64,000 bases of DNA from Pedobacter namyangjuensis (GCF_003313325.1 NZ_QMHQ01000004.1:1-64000), one strand, 5' to 3'. Positions 45,101 to 54,040 are shown, counted from the first letter of the stretch. Made by a program: numbers and translations. Notes: generated from the sequence alone by a model not told the origin.

Positions 45101-45142
45101 GTACCAGCAGTTTATTCATTTGGCTTAAATGTAACTTTCTAA
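42116..45142 (+). CDS. SusC/RagA-type TonB-linked outer membrane protein
   Basis: A 1008-residue SusC homologue. Signal peptide (MKKIYTKFSLLTLLCVLLL ... FAQ, about 1-25), carboxypeptidase-like domain (about 28-105), a TonB-box-like VVVVGYGTQKKRDVTGSIA, the plug (NPIAALQGKVPGLTITNSG, VRIRGINSTNSANPLYIVDG) and a 22-strand-type barrel ending with YSFGLNVTF. Imports oligosaccharides across the outer membrane with SusD as lid, energised by TonB. Followed after 29 bases by susD. Confidence 0.95.
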   Translation: MKKIYTKFSLLTLLCVLLLNVAFAQNVTVKGVVKDDQGVTIPSASVMIKGTNGGVQTDMEGNYSISIPANGTLVFSYIGFTTQEIAVNNRTSINVTLLMAKNDLEQVVVVGYGTQKKRDVTGSIASVKGSDIEKFNVTNPIAALQGKVPGLTITNSGSPGASPTVRIRGINSTNSANPLYIVDGQMVDNIDFLNPADIESIDLLRDASSVAIYGLRGANGVIAITTKVSARGKTTVNFQSTFGIQRVTDRIDVTDAEGFKKLYSAQLANLNAAPQDYTNYNANTDWQDLILRNAAINTNSLSISNSGEKSTTLINIGYNDQDGVVKYNNFKKFIARLNEEIRITDKIKVGGNFTGFHWRNNPSQAGLNNAIWAAPIVAVQSPNGLYNTMPLFQRAQVGNAMYALERNRNTDINRGYRINGSLFAEVKFLKDFTFRSSVYTDLGFNNSRSYSPLPFTVVNLGEGAAPTETFYDTNVRTTVGQSANEYRSYQQDHAITYDKEFKGGHKITAVGGFSSWFSSSTTLSGSRRDTTLNVPNDPNLWYINIINANNPTFNSGGGGEQSNAGFFLRGSYAFQNKYLLNATVRRDGSSKLPQSNRWKTFGSVGLGWVASEESFFKDNIKGIDFLKIRGSWGKLGNSNGLGSNLFQVGLSNANTAIFGDNIYTAVTNAYRPDPNLRYETVQGIDLGLEVKALNNRLSAEVGVYNKTTTDILTSFPLIGSLGSETFYTNLGKITNKGIEVMLGWNDKIGDDFTYNVNANFAYNKNFVNSLGNTTNFQIQGNGGVNITETGRSIGYFYGYQQTGIYQNTADIAQNGSFADSQPGDIKYADLNGDGLITPADRTYLGTPFPPYSYGLSLSMGYKGFDATIEGQGVAGNKIYTQRRTANFAVLNYESNRLNAWTGAGSTNVEPILNNARSNNFLFSSYYLEAGDYFRLRNVQVGYTFAPNALTKVGVNKLRLFLSGQNIKTWSKVSGYTPEAQVGSILGGGADNGVYPVPAVYSFGLNVTF

Positions 45143-45171
45143 GTTGTTAATCATTATTTAATATAAATAAA

Positions 45172-46728
45172 ATGAAAATATTTAATCACACTAAAAGATA
45201 TGTTGGCATAGCAGTACTTTCAGCTACACTACTATCAATTAATACGGGTTGTCAAAAATTTCTTGACACAAACAAACAAGGAGAATACATCAAAGAAGAT
45301 TACCCCTACCCTCTAGGATCAGGTGTATATGATCAATTCTTATTTGGCGCATACAAAGATTTGAGGTCCTATGATGTACACGTGGACGGTTTTATGGTTG
45401 CTACTAGTATCAGAAGCGATGATGCAGATAAAGGCAGTACGCCATCAGATGGTGGGGCCGATGTAATCTCAATGGATAACTTCCCGGTTTTACCGAGCAA
45501 CGGAAGATGTAATGCATTATGGACTGGCTATTATGCATTAATTAATAAGTGTAATATTGTACTAGATCAAATTGAAACTAACCAAGAGTTAGTGGCTACA
45601 GAAGCAGTTAAAATTCAATCTCAGGCCGAAGCTCGATTTATCCGTGGCTATGCCTATTTCATGCTTGTTCGTCTTTTTGGAAAAGTTCCTTTGGTTGAAA
45701 GCCTATCTACAGTTGCAGGCTCAAACATTCCGCAAAGCACACCAGAGCAAATTTATACTTTCATAGAAAGTGATTTAAACTTTGCTGCTGCGAACTTGCC
45801 TTTAGCTTGGGATAAGAAATTTGTTGGGCGTGCAACAAAAGGCGCTGCAAACGGAATTTTAGCAAAGGTGTATCTAACACAAAAGAAATGGTCAATGGCT
45901 ATGGCTTCAGCAAATGCGGTAATGGTTTCTGGAAAATATGATTTATTAACTCCATACACCAAAATTTTTGGAGAAAGTGGAGAAAATAGTTCAGAGTCGG
46001 TTTTCGAAATCCAAGCAACTGCAAGCGCTTCTGTACAAACGGCTAACGGACTTCAAAATTCTAGCCATCAAGGCGTACGTGGTTCTGGTGTATGGAATTT
46101 AGGCTGGGGTTGGAATACACCAAGCACTATATTAGAGGCAGCTTACGAGCCAAATGATCCTCGTAAAACAAGAACAATTCTTTACACAAGTACGGGTACA
46201 ACTCCTGGTATTACAGTTTACGGAGAAACTACGCCGCTAGGTCTACCAAACCCTAGATACAACCACAAAACACATTCTAGTCCGTCTTACAGAGCAGCTG
46301 TTGGCCATAACTTTGGTTATTGGATGAATGTTAGAATTTTGAGATATGCAGATGTTGTTTTAATGTATGCAGAAGCTGCAAACGAAGTTGGTGGCACTGC
46401 CAATGCAAATGCTGCTTTAGCGGCAGTAAACAGTGTGAGAGCAAGAGCTAGAAAAGATGCACCTGCAGGAGCACCAGCTGGTATTTTACCAGATGTTACT
46501 ACTACAGATCAAACTTTATTAAGAGCGGCTATACAGCACGAAAGAAGAATAGAACTTGCTATGGAGCATGATCGTTTCTTCGATATCGTTAGATGGGGAG
46601 TTTCTCAAGCTGCAATGGTTGCTGCAGGCAAAACAAATTTCTCTGCCAGTAGAGATAATTTATTGCCTATACCGCAAACTCAAATAGATTTGAGTAAAGG
46701 TGTACTTAAACAAAACGACGGTTACTAA
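45172..46728 (+). CDS. RagB/SusD family nutrient uptake lipoprotein
   Basis: A 518-residue SusD homologue. Lipobox TGCQ (Cys26 region; LSINTGCQKFLDT). Family landmarks: LWTGYYALINKCNIVLDQI, AEARFIRGYAYFMLVRLFGKVPL, LRYADVVLMYAEAANEVGG and the C-terminal HERRIELAMEHDRFFDIVRWG. It binds the glycan at the cell surface and caps the SusC barrel. TPR-like helices make up most of it. Between susC and a LamG lipoprotein in the same transcript (gaps of 29 and 17 bases). Confidence 0.95.
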   Translation: MKIFNHTKRYVGIAVLSATLLSINTGCQKFLDTNKQGEYIKEDYPYPLGSGVYDQFLFGAYKDLRSYDVHVDGFMVATSIRSDDADKGSTPSDGGADVISMDNFPVLPSNGRCNALWTGYYALINKCNIVLDQIETNQELVATEAVKIQSQAEARFIRGYAYFMLVRLFGKVPLVESLSTVAGSNIPQSTPEQIYTFIESDLNFAAANLPLAWDKKFVGRATKGAANGILAKVYLTQKKWSMAMASANAVMVSGKYDLLTPYTKIFGESGENSSESVFEIQATASASVQTANGLQNSSHQGVRGSGVWNLGWGWNTPSTILEAAYEPNDPRKTRTILYTSTGTTPGITVYGETTPLGLPNPRYNHKTHSSPSYRAAVGHNFGYWMNVRILRYADVVLMYAEAANEVGGTANANAALAAVNSVRARARKDAPAGAPAGILPDVTTTDQTLLRAAIQHERRIELAMEHDRFFDIVRWGVSQAAMVAAGKTNFSASRDNLLPIPQTQIDLSKGVLKQNDGY

Positions 46729-46745
46729 CCTTAAAAAACAGAAAG

Positions 46746-47627
46746 ATGAAATTTTCGAATTTATATAAATACGCAATGTTGGGCCTTATAATTGGCTCAA
46801 CAACCTTATCTTCTTGTGATAAAGATGATAACCCTAACAATTTGCCAGATGTTAGCGCAGAAGATTACGCTGGGACAATTGACGGTTTTAAAAGCACCGA
46901 TGAGATTTATCCAAATAACTTGGTAGCTTACTTTAATTTCGACGACACTTACGCCGAAAAGATTAGCGGAGTTACGCCAACTTTAGCAGCTGGAAACAGC
47001 TTTGTAGCTGGAGTTAAAGGTAAAGCGGTTAACTTAAATGCTGGTTACTTATATTATGGAACACAATTAGCCGCTTTAAAAACGGATGTGTTTAAAAGTT
47101 TTACCATTAGCCAATGGATTAAAATTTCCAATAATGGTTCTAAAAGAACGATGCTGTTAACTATTGCAAGACCTGGGCAATTACAAGGCAATATAAACAT
47201 CAATTTAAACACTCAAGCTAGACCAGCGTCGAATATCGATTTTCTTGGTATTCAGCCAATATTTTCAGCAGTTGCTGGCACACAAGATAATGCAAATGCT
47301 ACATTATCTCCTAAAATAGGTCCAGATAATTGGGTTCACTTCGTATTATCTTATAACGGTTTAACCGGAAGATTTAACATGGTGGCTAACGGAGTTAACA
47401 TTGGTAGCTATAGTGATAGAGGTGTTGGAAACAGTCTTTTCAAATCTTACGAGCCAAGCGAACTTATATTTGGTGCCAATTACAATTTAGTCCCTGGCAA
47501 AACTGTAAATACAGACGTTGCTTATGCAGCGATGACAGGGGTTATCGATGAAGTGAGAATTTATAATAGGTTTATTCCTGATGCAATCATTAAATCAATG
47601 TATCAGTTAGGCTTAGCAAATAAATAA
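46746..47627 (+). CDS. LamG-domain surface lipoprotein (probable glycan-binding)
   Basis: A 293-residue lipoprotein (lipobox STTLSSCDK, Cys24). After a short linker a LamG/concanavalin-like jelly-roll (about 55-288): LVAYFNFDDTYAEKISG, GVKGKAVNLNAGYLYYG, FTISQWIKISNNGS, GVIDEVRIYNRFIPDAII are the standard start and end. No catalytic residues, so most likely a surface glycan-binding protein of the utilization locus, in the position where SGBPs are usually encoded after susD. A strong hairpin follows. Confidence 0.85.
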   Translation: MKFSNLYKYAMLGLIIGSTTLSSCDKDDNPNNLPDVSAEDYAGTIDGFKSTDEIYPNNLVAYFNFDDTYAEKISGVTPTLAAGNSFVAGVKGKAVNLNAGYLYYGTQLAALKTDVFKSFTISQWIKISNNGSKRTMLLTIARPGQLQGNININLNTQARPASNIDFLGIQPIFSAVAGTQDNANATLSPKIGPDNWVHFVLSYNGLTGRFNMVANGVNIGSYSDRGVGNSLFKSYEPSELIFGANYNLVPGKTVNTDVAYAAMTGVIDEVRIYNRFIPDAIIKSMYQLGLANK

Positions 47628-47635
47628 TTAAATTA

Positions 47636-47670
47636 ACTACAGTACCTCACTTTGCAGGTACTGTAGTTTT
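47636..47670 (+). terminator. Hairpin terminator/attenuator inside the utilization locus
   Basis: ACTACAGTACCT (47636-47647) pairs perfectly with AGGTACTGTAGT (47656-47667) over an 8-base loop, followed by TTTT. It lies 9 bases after the LamG stop and 17 bases before the GTG of the first GH144-like gene, so it should reduce enzyme expression relative to susCD. Confidence 0.75.
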
Positions 47671-47686
47671 ATCAAACCATCCCCTT

Positions 47687-49372
47687 GTGAAGCTGACTCA
47701 ACATACAAATATCAGACTTAAGACAATTAAAACTCTTGCGGTTACACTCCTCTTTTTTTTAGGCATTGCCTGCAAAAAAAACAAATCTACCGGCGATCTT
47801 TCAAACGATACTTCACTTTCATTTACCGTAAACAACACCAATAACGGCACCTTAAAATACACTGGTTTAAATTTAAAACCTGCAATAAAATTTAGCTTTA
47901 CAGAAGCTATAAACACAAATACCGCATCTAGCGGGATAATCCTAAAAGACCAATCTGGCTTTACAGTGCAAACTGCAAACGCTTTTCAAGATGGCGATAA
48001 GACATTGGTGGTAACTCCACAAAGTGATTTAAAATCATTCACAAACTACACACTCGCTGTAACTAATGATTTAAAATCTTCCTCTGGCGGAAGATTAATC
48101 AACCCTGTTAACATCAGCTTAACAACAGGATTAGAGAACAGCGATAAATTCAACAGAATAACAGACGATGAGTTGTTGACTTTAGTGCAACAGCAAACCT
48201 TTAAATATTTTTGGGATTTTGGCCACCCAACAAGTGGCATGGCAAGAGAACGAAACACATCCGGCAATACAGTAACTACAGGTGGTTCAGGTTTTGGAGC
48301 AATGGCAATTGTAACAGGTATCCATCGTGGGTTTATTAGCAGAGCTGATGGATTAGCAAGAATGCAAAAAATAGTCGATTTCCTAAAAAACAAAACCACT
48401 CGATATCATGGTGCTTTTCCGCACTGGATAAATGGGGAAACTGGTGCTACTTTACCATTTAGCGCTAAAGATAACGGCGCAGATTTGGTAGAAACATCGC
48501 TACTAATACAAGGATTGATTACTGTAAGACAATATTTTAGCAATTCCACCGTAGCCGAAACAAACCTGCGTAATGATATTACCCAATTATACAACGATGT
48601 AGAATGGGCTTGGTTTAGAAAAGACAATAGTAATACCCTATACTGGCATTGGAGCCCAACAAATGCTTGGGATATAAACCTGCCAATACAAGGTTGGAAC
48701 GAATGTTTGATAACTTATGTTTTAGCGGCATCTTCGCCAACTTCATCTATCCCGAAATCGGTTTACGATCAAGGTTGGGCACGTAATGGCGCTATGAAAA
48801 ATGGCAATACTTTTTATGGTATTCAACTACCGCTAGGCACAGCTAATGGTGGCCCCTTATTCTTGTCTCACTACTCGTTTTTAGGTATCAATCCTATTGG
48901 ATTAGCCGATGCGTATGCTAATTACGAAACGCAGAATAAAGCTCACGCTAAAATAAATTACAATTATTGCGTAGCCGATCCAAATAAATTCGGCTATAGC
49001 GCCGATAATTGGGGCTTAACAGCAAGTGATATACAGAATGGTTACACAGCAAGTTCGCCAACTAACGACAGGGGCGTGATAGCGCCAACCGCGGCACTGG
49101 CATCTTTCCCCTACACACCTACAGAATCTATGCAGGCACTAAAATTCTTCTATTATAAACTAGGCGACAAAATATGGAAGGATTATGGTTTTGTTGATTC
49201 GTTTAGCTTAAGTGAACCTTGGTTTGCAAGTTCGCACTTAGCAATTGATCAAGGTCCGATTATTATCATGATAGAAAATCACCGTAGTAAACTACTTTGG
49301 AATTTATTTATGAGTGCGCCTGAAGTAAAAACCGGAATGAAAAACTTAGGATTTACCAGTCCGAATCTTTAA
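47687..49372 (+). CDS. GH144/glucoamylase-like lipoprotein with Ig-like domain
   Basis: A 561-residue lipoprotein. A GTG start gives a signal peptide with lipobox LGIACKK (Cys29). An Ig-like Big_5 type domain (about 45-150; NTNNGTLKYTGLNLKPAIKFSFTEAIN) precedes the catalytic (alpha/alpha) barrel (PF10091, GH144-like): SGFGAMAIVTGIHRGFISRADG, DNGADLVETSLLIQ, LYWHWSPTNAWD, WNECLITYVLAASSPT and DQGPIIIMIENHRSKLLWNLFMSAPE. GH144 contains endo-beta-1,2-glucanases, first described in Chitinophaga. Tandem with a second member 10 bases downstream. Probably at the outer surface. Confidence 0.85.
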   Translation: MKLTQHTNIRLKTIKTLAVTLLFFLGIACKKNKSTGDLSNDTSLSFTVNNTNNGTLKYTGLNLKPAIKFSFTEAINTNTASSGIILKDQSGFTVQTANAFQDGDKTLVVTPQSDLKSFTNYTLAVTNDLKSSSGGRLINPVNISLTTGLENSDKFNRITDDELLTLVQQQTFKYFWDFGHPTSGMARERNTSGNTVTTGGSGFGAMAIVTGIHRGFISRADGLARMQKIVDFLKNKTTRYHGAFPHWINGETGATLPFSAKDNGADLVETSLLIQGLITVRQYFSNSTVAETNLRNDITQLYNDVEWAWFRKDNSNTLYWHWSPTNAWDINLPIQGWNECLITYVLAASSPTSSIPKSVYDQGWARNGAMKNGNTFYGIQLPLGTANGGPLFLSHYSFLGINPIGLADAYANYETQNKAHAKINYNYCVADPNKFGYSADNWGLTASDIQNGYTASSPTNDRGVIAPTAALASFPYTPTESMQALKFFYYKLGDKIWKDYGFVDSFSLSEPWFASSHLAIDQGPIIIMIENHRSKLLWNLFMSAPEVKTGMKNLGFTSPNL

Positions 49373-49382
49373 AACACACACC

Positions 49383-50717
49383 ATGAAATACATACTTACT
49401 TTATCCCTTCTCGTTTTTTTAGCCGGTTGTTCTGCGCAGAAACATAAAGATGCCATTACTACAAACAAAAAGTTAAGCGATGACGAATTGCTTACAATCG
49501 TTCAAAAAAAAACCTACAAATACTTTTACGAGGGTGCCGAACCTACTTCTGGTTTAGCGAGAGAACGCTATCATAGCGACGATATATACCCTCAGAACGA
49601 TAAAAATATTATTGCTACAGGTGCAAGTGGCTTCGGTATTATGGGAACAATTGTAGCCATAGAACGTAAATTTATAAGCAGAGCGCAAGGCTACGAGCAT
49701 TTAAAAAAAGGAATAGATTTTTTAGCTAAAGCAGAGCGATTCCATGGCGTTTGGCCACATTGGATACTCCCATCTGGAAAAGCAAAAGAGTTTGGTAAAA
49801 ATGATGACGCAGGTGATTTGGTAGAAACTTCTTTCCTTGCACAAGCTTTGGTTTGCGTTCGTCAATATTACGCTAACGGAAACGCTGAAGAAAAAGCTTT
49901 AGCAAAAAAGGCCGATGAACTTTGGAAAGGCATAGAATGGGATTTTTATAGACAAAACAACCAAAATGTATTGTATTGGCATTGGTCGCCAAAATCTGCT
50001 TGGAAAATGAATTTTGCCATCACCGGATATAACGAATGTTTAATTACCTATGTTTTGGCTGCCTGCTCTCCTACTCATGGTGTACCTGCAGAAGTGTATC
50101 ATCAAGGTTGGGCAAAAAGTGGAGCCATAAACACTAATTTATCGCTTTATAATCACCCTGTTAAGTTAAAACACAATGTTGTTGGTGAAAGTGTTGGACC
50201 ACTTTTTTGGGCGCATTATTCGTACTTAGCATTAAACCCAAACGGACTTAAAGATAAATACGCCGATTATTGGCAAGAAAATAAAAGCCATACCTTAATA
50301 AATTACGATTATGCCATTGCCAACCCTAAAGGTTTTAAAGGCTACGGCAAAAACTCTTGGGGTTTAACGGCTAGCTACTCTGTTAAAGGTTATGCAGCAC
50401 ATATGCCCGATGAGGATTTTGGTGTAATCAGTCCTACCGCAGCACTTTCATCATACCCATATGCACCTAAAGAAAGCATGCAAATGATAAGGCATCTGTA
50501 TGAAAATTTAGGAGATAAAGTTTGGGGCGAATTTGGTTTTTATGATGCGTACAGCGAAACGGCAAATTGGTTTCCTAAACGTTACATCGGTATAGATCAA
50601 GGCCCAATTGTGGTAATGATAGAAAATGGCCGTACTGGTTTAATATGGAACTTGTTTATGAGCGCTCCAGAAATTCAACAAGGTCTAACCAAATTAGGTT
50701 TCACTTACAAGAAATAA
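49383..50717 (+). CDS. GH144/glucoamylase-like lipoprotein, second copy
   Basis: A 444-residue lipoprotein (lipobox FLAGCSAQ, Cys16) consisting almost only of the PF10091 barrel, without the Ig-like domain. It aligns in order with its upstream neighbour: SGFGIMGTIVAIERKFISRAQG, DAGDLVETSFLAQALV, LYWHWSPKSAWK, YNECLITYVLAACSPT and IDQGPIVVMIENGRTGLIWNLFMSAPE. Likely endo-beta-1,2-glucanase or a related glucan-cleaving activity; shared ancestry with the first copy is visible. Localised to the periplasm or outer membrane. 15 bases before the GH3 gene. Confidence 0.87.
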   Translation: MKYILTLSLLVFLAGCSAQKHKDAITTNKKLSDDELLTIVQKKTYKYFYEGAEPTSGLARERYHSDDIYPQNDKNIIATGASGFGIMGTIVAIERKFISRAQGYEHLKKGIDFLAKAERFHGVWPHWILPSGKAKEFGKNDDAGDLVETSFLAQALVCVRQYYANGNAEEKALAKKADELWKGIEWDFYRQNNQNVLYWHWSPKSAWKMNFAITGYNECLITYVLAACSPTHGVPAEVYHQGWAKSGAINTNLSLYNHPVKLKHNVVGESVGPLFWAHYSYLALNPNGLKDKYADYWQENKSHTLINYDYAIANPKGFKGYGKNSWGLTASYSVKGYAAHMPDEDFGVISPTAALSSYPYAPKESMQMIRHLYENLGDKVWGEFGFYDAYSETANWFPKRYIGIDQGPIVVMIENGRTGLIWNLFMSAPEIQQGLTKLGFTYKK

Positions 50718-50732
50718 TATAACACACGTAAA

Positions 50733-53027
50733 ATGAAAAGAATAATCTCCTTAATTTTTTTAGCGGCTATTTGTGCCAGTCCATTAATTGCACAGCAGAA
50801 AAAAGCTGTAAATCCAGCACAGCAGAAAATGGATAGTTTTATCACTGCGTTAATGGCTAAAATGACTGTCGACGAAAAAATAGGGCAGCTAAACCTCCCA
50901 AGTTCTGGCGATATAACTACTGGTCAGGCGAGCAGTTCTGATATTAGCAAAAAAATAAAAGCCGGCCAAGTTGGTGGTTTGTTTAATATCAAAGGCGTAG
51001 ATAAAATTAAAGCGGTGCAACAAATTGCTGTAGAAAATAGCAGACTTAAAATACCTTTGCTTTTCGGAATGGATGTTATTCACGGCTATCACACGGTTTT
51101 TCCAATTCCTTTGGGCATCAGTGCTACATGGGATATGGATGCGATAAAAAAATCGGCCAGAATTGCAGCTACTGAAGCAAGTGCAAGCGGCATTAACTGG
51201 ACTTTTTCACCTATGGTGGATATTTCTAGAGATCCAAGATGGGGGCGAATTTCAGAAGGTAGTGGCGAAGATCCATACTTAGGTTCTCAAATTGCGAAAG
51301 CAATGGTAACTGGTTATCAAGGTAAACTTCAGGCAAACAACGAAATTTTAGCTTGCGTAAAACACTATGCACTTTATGGTGCTGGAGAAGCTGGGAGAGA
51401 TTATAATACGGTTGACATGAGTCGTGTGAGGATGTACAACGAATATTTACCTCCGTACAAAGCAGCTGTAGATGCTGGTTCCGCAAGTATCATGGCGTCT
51501 TTTAACGAGGTTGAAGGCATTCCTGCTACAGGAAGCAAATGGTTAATGACCGATGTTTTACGTAAAGAATGGGGCTTTAAAGGTTTTGTTGTTACAGATT
51601 ACACCGGCATTCCAGAAATGATAGAACACGGCATGGGCGATTTGCAAACAGTTTCTGCATTGGCCTTAAATGCTGGTATAGATATGGATATGGTAGGCGA
51701 TGGTTTCCTTAACACCTTAAAAAAATCTCTAGCAGAGAAAAAAGTAAGCATGGATCAAATTAACCGTGCTTGCAGATTAATTCTAGAAGCAAAATACAAG
51801 TTAGGCTTATTTACAGATCCTTATAAATTCTGTGATCCAACCAGAGCCGAAAAAGAAGTTTTTACGCCAGAAAATCGCCAGGTAGCAAGAGAAATTGCGG
51901 CAGAAAGTTTTGTGTTGTTAAAAAACAGCAACAATACTTTGCCTTTAAAAAAATCAGGTACAATTGGATTAATTGGGCCATTATCTGATAATACCGCAAA
52001 TATGTACGGCACTTGGAGCGTAGCTGCATTGTTAGATAAATCTGTAACGGTTTTACAAGGATTGAAAAATGCGTTGGGTAACGACGCTAAAATTTTAACG
52101 GCTCGCGGTTCTAACTTTTTGGCAGATTCGGTAATGGAGCATCGTTATGTAAACGTTCATAATCCAACCTACAAACGCGATTCGAGAACCGAAGCAGCCT
52201 TGATAAAGGAAGCGTTGGATGTTGCTAAAAAATCTGACGTAATTGTTGCCGTAATGGGCGAAGGATCTGAGTTTAGTGGCGAAAGCAGCAGCGTAACCAG
52301 TATTGATCTTCCAGAAACGCAAAAAAACTTATTAAAAGAATTAGCCAAAACAGGCAAACCTGTGGTACTGGTATTGTTTACCGGCAGACCATTAGCTTTA
52401 AAATGGGAAAATGAAAATTTACCAGCTATTTTAAATGTTTGGTTTCCGGGCAGCGAAGCTGGAAATTCTATTGCCGACGTTTTGTTTGGCAACGTAAATC
52501 CGTCTGGAAAATTAACCGCAACTTTTCCTCAAAACGTTGGTCAGGTGCCACTTTATTACAGCCATAAAAACACCGGCCGACCAGAAGCTGGTAAATTCAC
52601 TAAATTCCGTTCAAATTATTTAGATGTTACTAACGATCCACTTTACCCGTTCGGTTTTGGTTTAAGCTATACCAATTTCAGCTTTAGCGACATCAAACTA
52701 AGTTCAAATACCTTAACAGCCGGAAAATCGATTACCGCTACAGTTAAATTAACCAACAATGGCAAATATGATGGTAAGGAAGTTGTACAACTGTACACAA
52801 GAGATTTAGTGGGAAGCATTACCAGACCCGTTAAAGAATTAAAAGGTTTCCAAAAAATTAGTTTAAAAGCTGGCGAAAGCAAAGATGTTACCTTTACCAT
52901 TACCGAAGAAGATTTGAAGTTTTACAACTCTAACTTAAAATTTGTAGCCGAACCCGGCGACTTTAAATTATTTATTGGAGGAAACTCTAGAGATGTTAAA
53001 GAAACCAGTTTTAAATTAGTAAAGTAA
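50733..53027 (+). CDS. GH3 beta-glucosidase (BglX-like)
   Basis: A 764-residue GH3 enzyme with signal peptide (ending SPLIAQQ). N-terminal (beta/alpha) barrel: LNLPSSGDI, LLFGMDVIHGYHTVFPIPLG, GSGEDPYLGSQIAKAMV and KHYALYGAGEAGRDYN; the nucleophile Asp is in FVVTDYTGIPEM. Then the second (alpha/beta) domain with the acid/base-bearing VAVMGEGSEFSGESSS and a C-terminal fibronectin-III-like domain (FGFGLSYTNFSFS, GKEVVQLYTRDLVGS). Removes glucose from beta-linked oligosaccharides in the periplasm; in this context likely sophoro-oligosaccharides from GH144 action. Symbol not assigned because specificity is not proven. Confidence 0.93.
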   Translation: MKRIISLIFLAAICASPLIAQQKKAVNPAQQKMDSFITALMAKMTVDEKIGQLNLPSSGDITTGQASSSDISKKIKAGQVGGLFNIKGVDKIKAVQQIAVENSRLKIPLLFGMDVIHGYHTVFPIPLGISATWDMDAIKKSARIAATEASASGINWTFSPMVDISRDPRWGRISEGSGEDPYLGSQIAKAMVTGYQGKLQANNEILACVKHYALYGAGEAGRDYNTVDMSRVRMYNEYLPPYKAAVDAGSASIMASFNEVEGIPATGSKWLMTDVLRKEWGFKGFVVTDYTGIPEMIEHGMGDLQTVSALALNAGIDMDMVGDGFLNTLKKSLAEKKVSMDQINRACRLILEAKYKLGLFTDPYKFCDPTRAEKEVFTPENRQVAREIAAESFVLLKNSNNTLPLKKSGTIGLIGPLSDNTANMYGTWSVAALLDKSVTVLQGLKNALGNDAKILTARGSNFLADSVMEHRYVNVHNPTYKRDSRTEAALIKEALDVAKKSDVIVAVMGEGSEFSGESSSVTSIDLPETQKNLLKELAKTGKPVVLVLFTGRPLALKWENENLPAILNVWFPGSEAGNSIADVLFGNVNPSGKLTATFPQNVGQVPLYYSHKNTGRPEAGKFTKFRSNYLDVTNDPLYPFGFGLSYTNFSFSDIKLSSNTLTAGKSITATVKLTNNGKYDGKEVVQLYTRDLVGSITRPVKELKGFQKISLKAGESKDVTFTITEEDLKFYNSNLKFVAEPGDFKLFIGGNSRDVKETSFKLVK

Positions 53028-53066
53028 AAATCAAGCCCTAAGGCGAACAATATAGTTCAATAAAAT

Positions 53067-53843
53067 ATGAAAAGAATATCATTAATCTTCGCGTTTTTCT
53101 TCATTATCTCTTCAGCATTTGCGCAGGATTTATCTCTATATAAAAAGGAGAATTTTGTAGTGGGTGCCGATACAATGAAGTATCGTATTCTTTATCCTGA
53201 AAATTTCGATGCAAATAAAAAATACCCGATTATGTTTTTTTTACATGGCCGAGGTGAAAGTGGTAATGATAATCAGAAACAATTGGCTAACGGCGGAAAG
53301 TTGTTTTTAAAAGATGATTTTAGAAAGAATACCCAAGCAATTGTTATTTTTCCGCAATGTGCCGAAACCAGCTATTGGGCTAATGTAGATATCGATGTTG
53401 TTAGCGACAAAAGGTTTTTCACCTTTATTAAAGGCGGTGCGCCAACAAAATCAATGGATTTGTTATTGAAACTAACCGACGAATATGTAAATAAACCTTT
53501 TGCCGATAAGAGCAAAATCTATGTTGGTGGCCTTTCTATGGGCGGTATGGGAACTTTCGAACTTCTAAGACGCAAGCCAAAAATGTTCGCCGCTGCGTTT
53601 GCTATCTGCGGTGGCGATAACCCGGCTAATGCTAAAAAATACAAAAACGTTCCCCTATGGATTTTCCACGGCGGGTTGGATGATGTTGTAAACCCTCAGT
53701 TATCTTATAGCGTTTACCGCGAGTTGCGTAAATTGGGCAATACACCAAAATTTACCATTTATCCTAAGGCAAACCACAACAGCTGGGACGCTACTTTTGC
53801 AGAACCGCAGTTGTTACCTTGGCTATTTAGCCATAGTAAATAA
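53067..53843 (+). CDS. Secreted alpha/beta hydrolase (esterase/peptidase-like)
   Basis: A 258-residue exported hydrolase; signal peptide ending SSAFAQ. Fold and motifs: FFLHGRGESGNDNQKQL (oxyanion), YVGGLSMGGMGTFELL (nucleophile Ser in GLSMGG), DD in HGGLDDVV (acid) and His in KANHNSWDATF. It resembles poly(3-hydroxybutyrate)/feruloyl-esterase-like members of the superfamily. As last gene of the utilization locus it may remove ester substituents (acetyl or succinyl groups known on beta-1,2-glucans would fit; that is inference). Confidence 0.85.
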   Translation: MKRISLIFAFFFIISSAFAQDLSLYKKENFVVGADTMKYRILYPENFDANKKYPIMFFLHGRGESGNDNQKQLANGGKLFLKDDFRKNTQAIVIFPQCAETSYWANVDIDVVSDKRFFTFIKGGAPTKSMDLLLKLTDEYVNKPFADKSKIYVGGLSMGGMGTFELLRRKPKMFAAAFAICGGDNPANAKKYKNVPLWIFHGGLDDVVNPQLSYSVYRELRKLGNTPKFTIYPKANHNSWDATFAEPQLLPWLFSHSK

Positions 53844-53945
53844 GGTTTATTACTTTTTAAAGTCATGCCAAATTCAGCATGAGCGGTAAGAAAAAGTTAT
53901 TAGTTTACTTTGAAAAGCAGTGTTCGGCATCTTATCGGATCAGCA

Positions 53946-54010
53946 AGTCCTGCCATCCGCTTTACTCTCCCGATGTAAAATCGGGATTCGTGCTCGCTCT
54001 TGTCAGGTTT
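53946..54010 (-). repeat. Dispersed intergenic repeat, copy C
   Basis: On the plus strand it begins AGTCCTGCCATCCGCTTT and ends CTTGTCAGGTTT, the reverse orientation of copy A. Centre carries CCCGAT-GTAAA-ATCGGG, matching the hairpin in copy B. Confidence 0.55.
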
Positions 54011-54040
54011 AGTTTACTTAGGCAGTCCTAAGTAACATAG

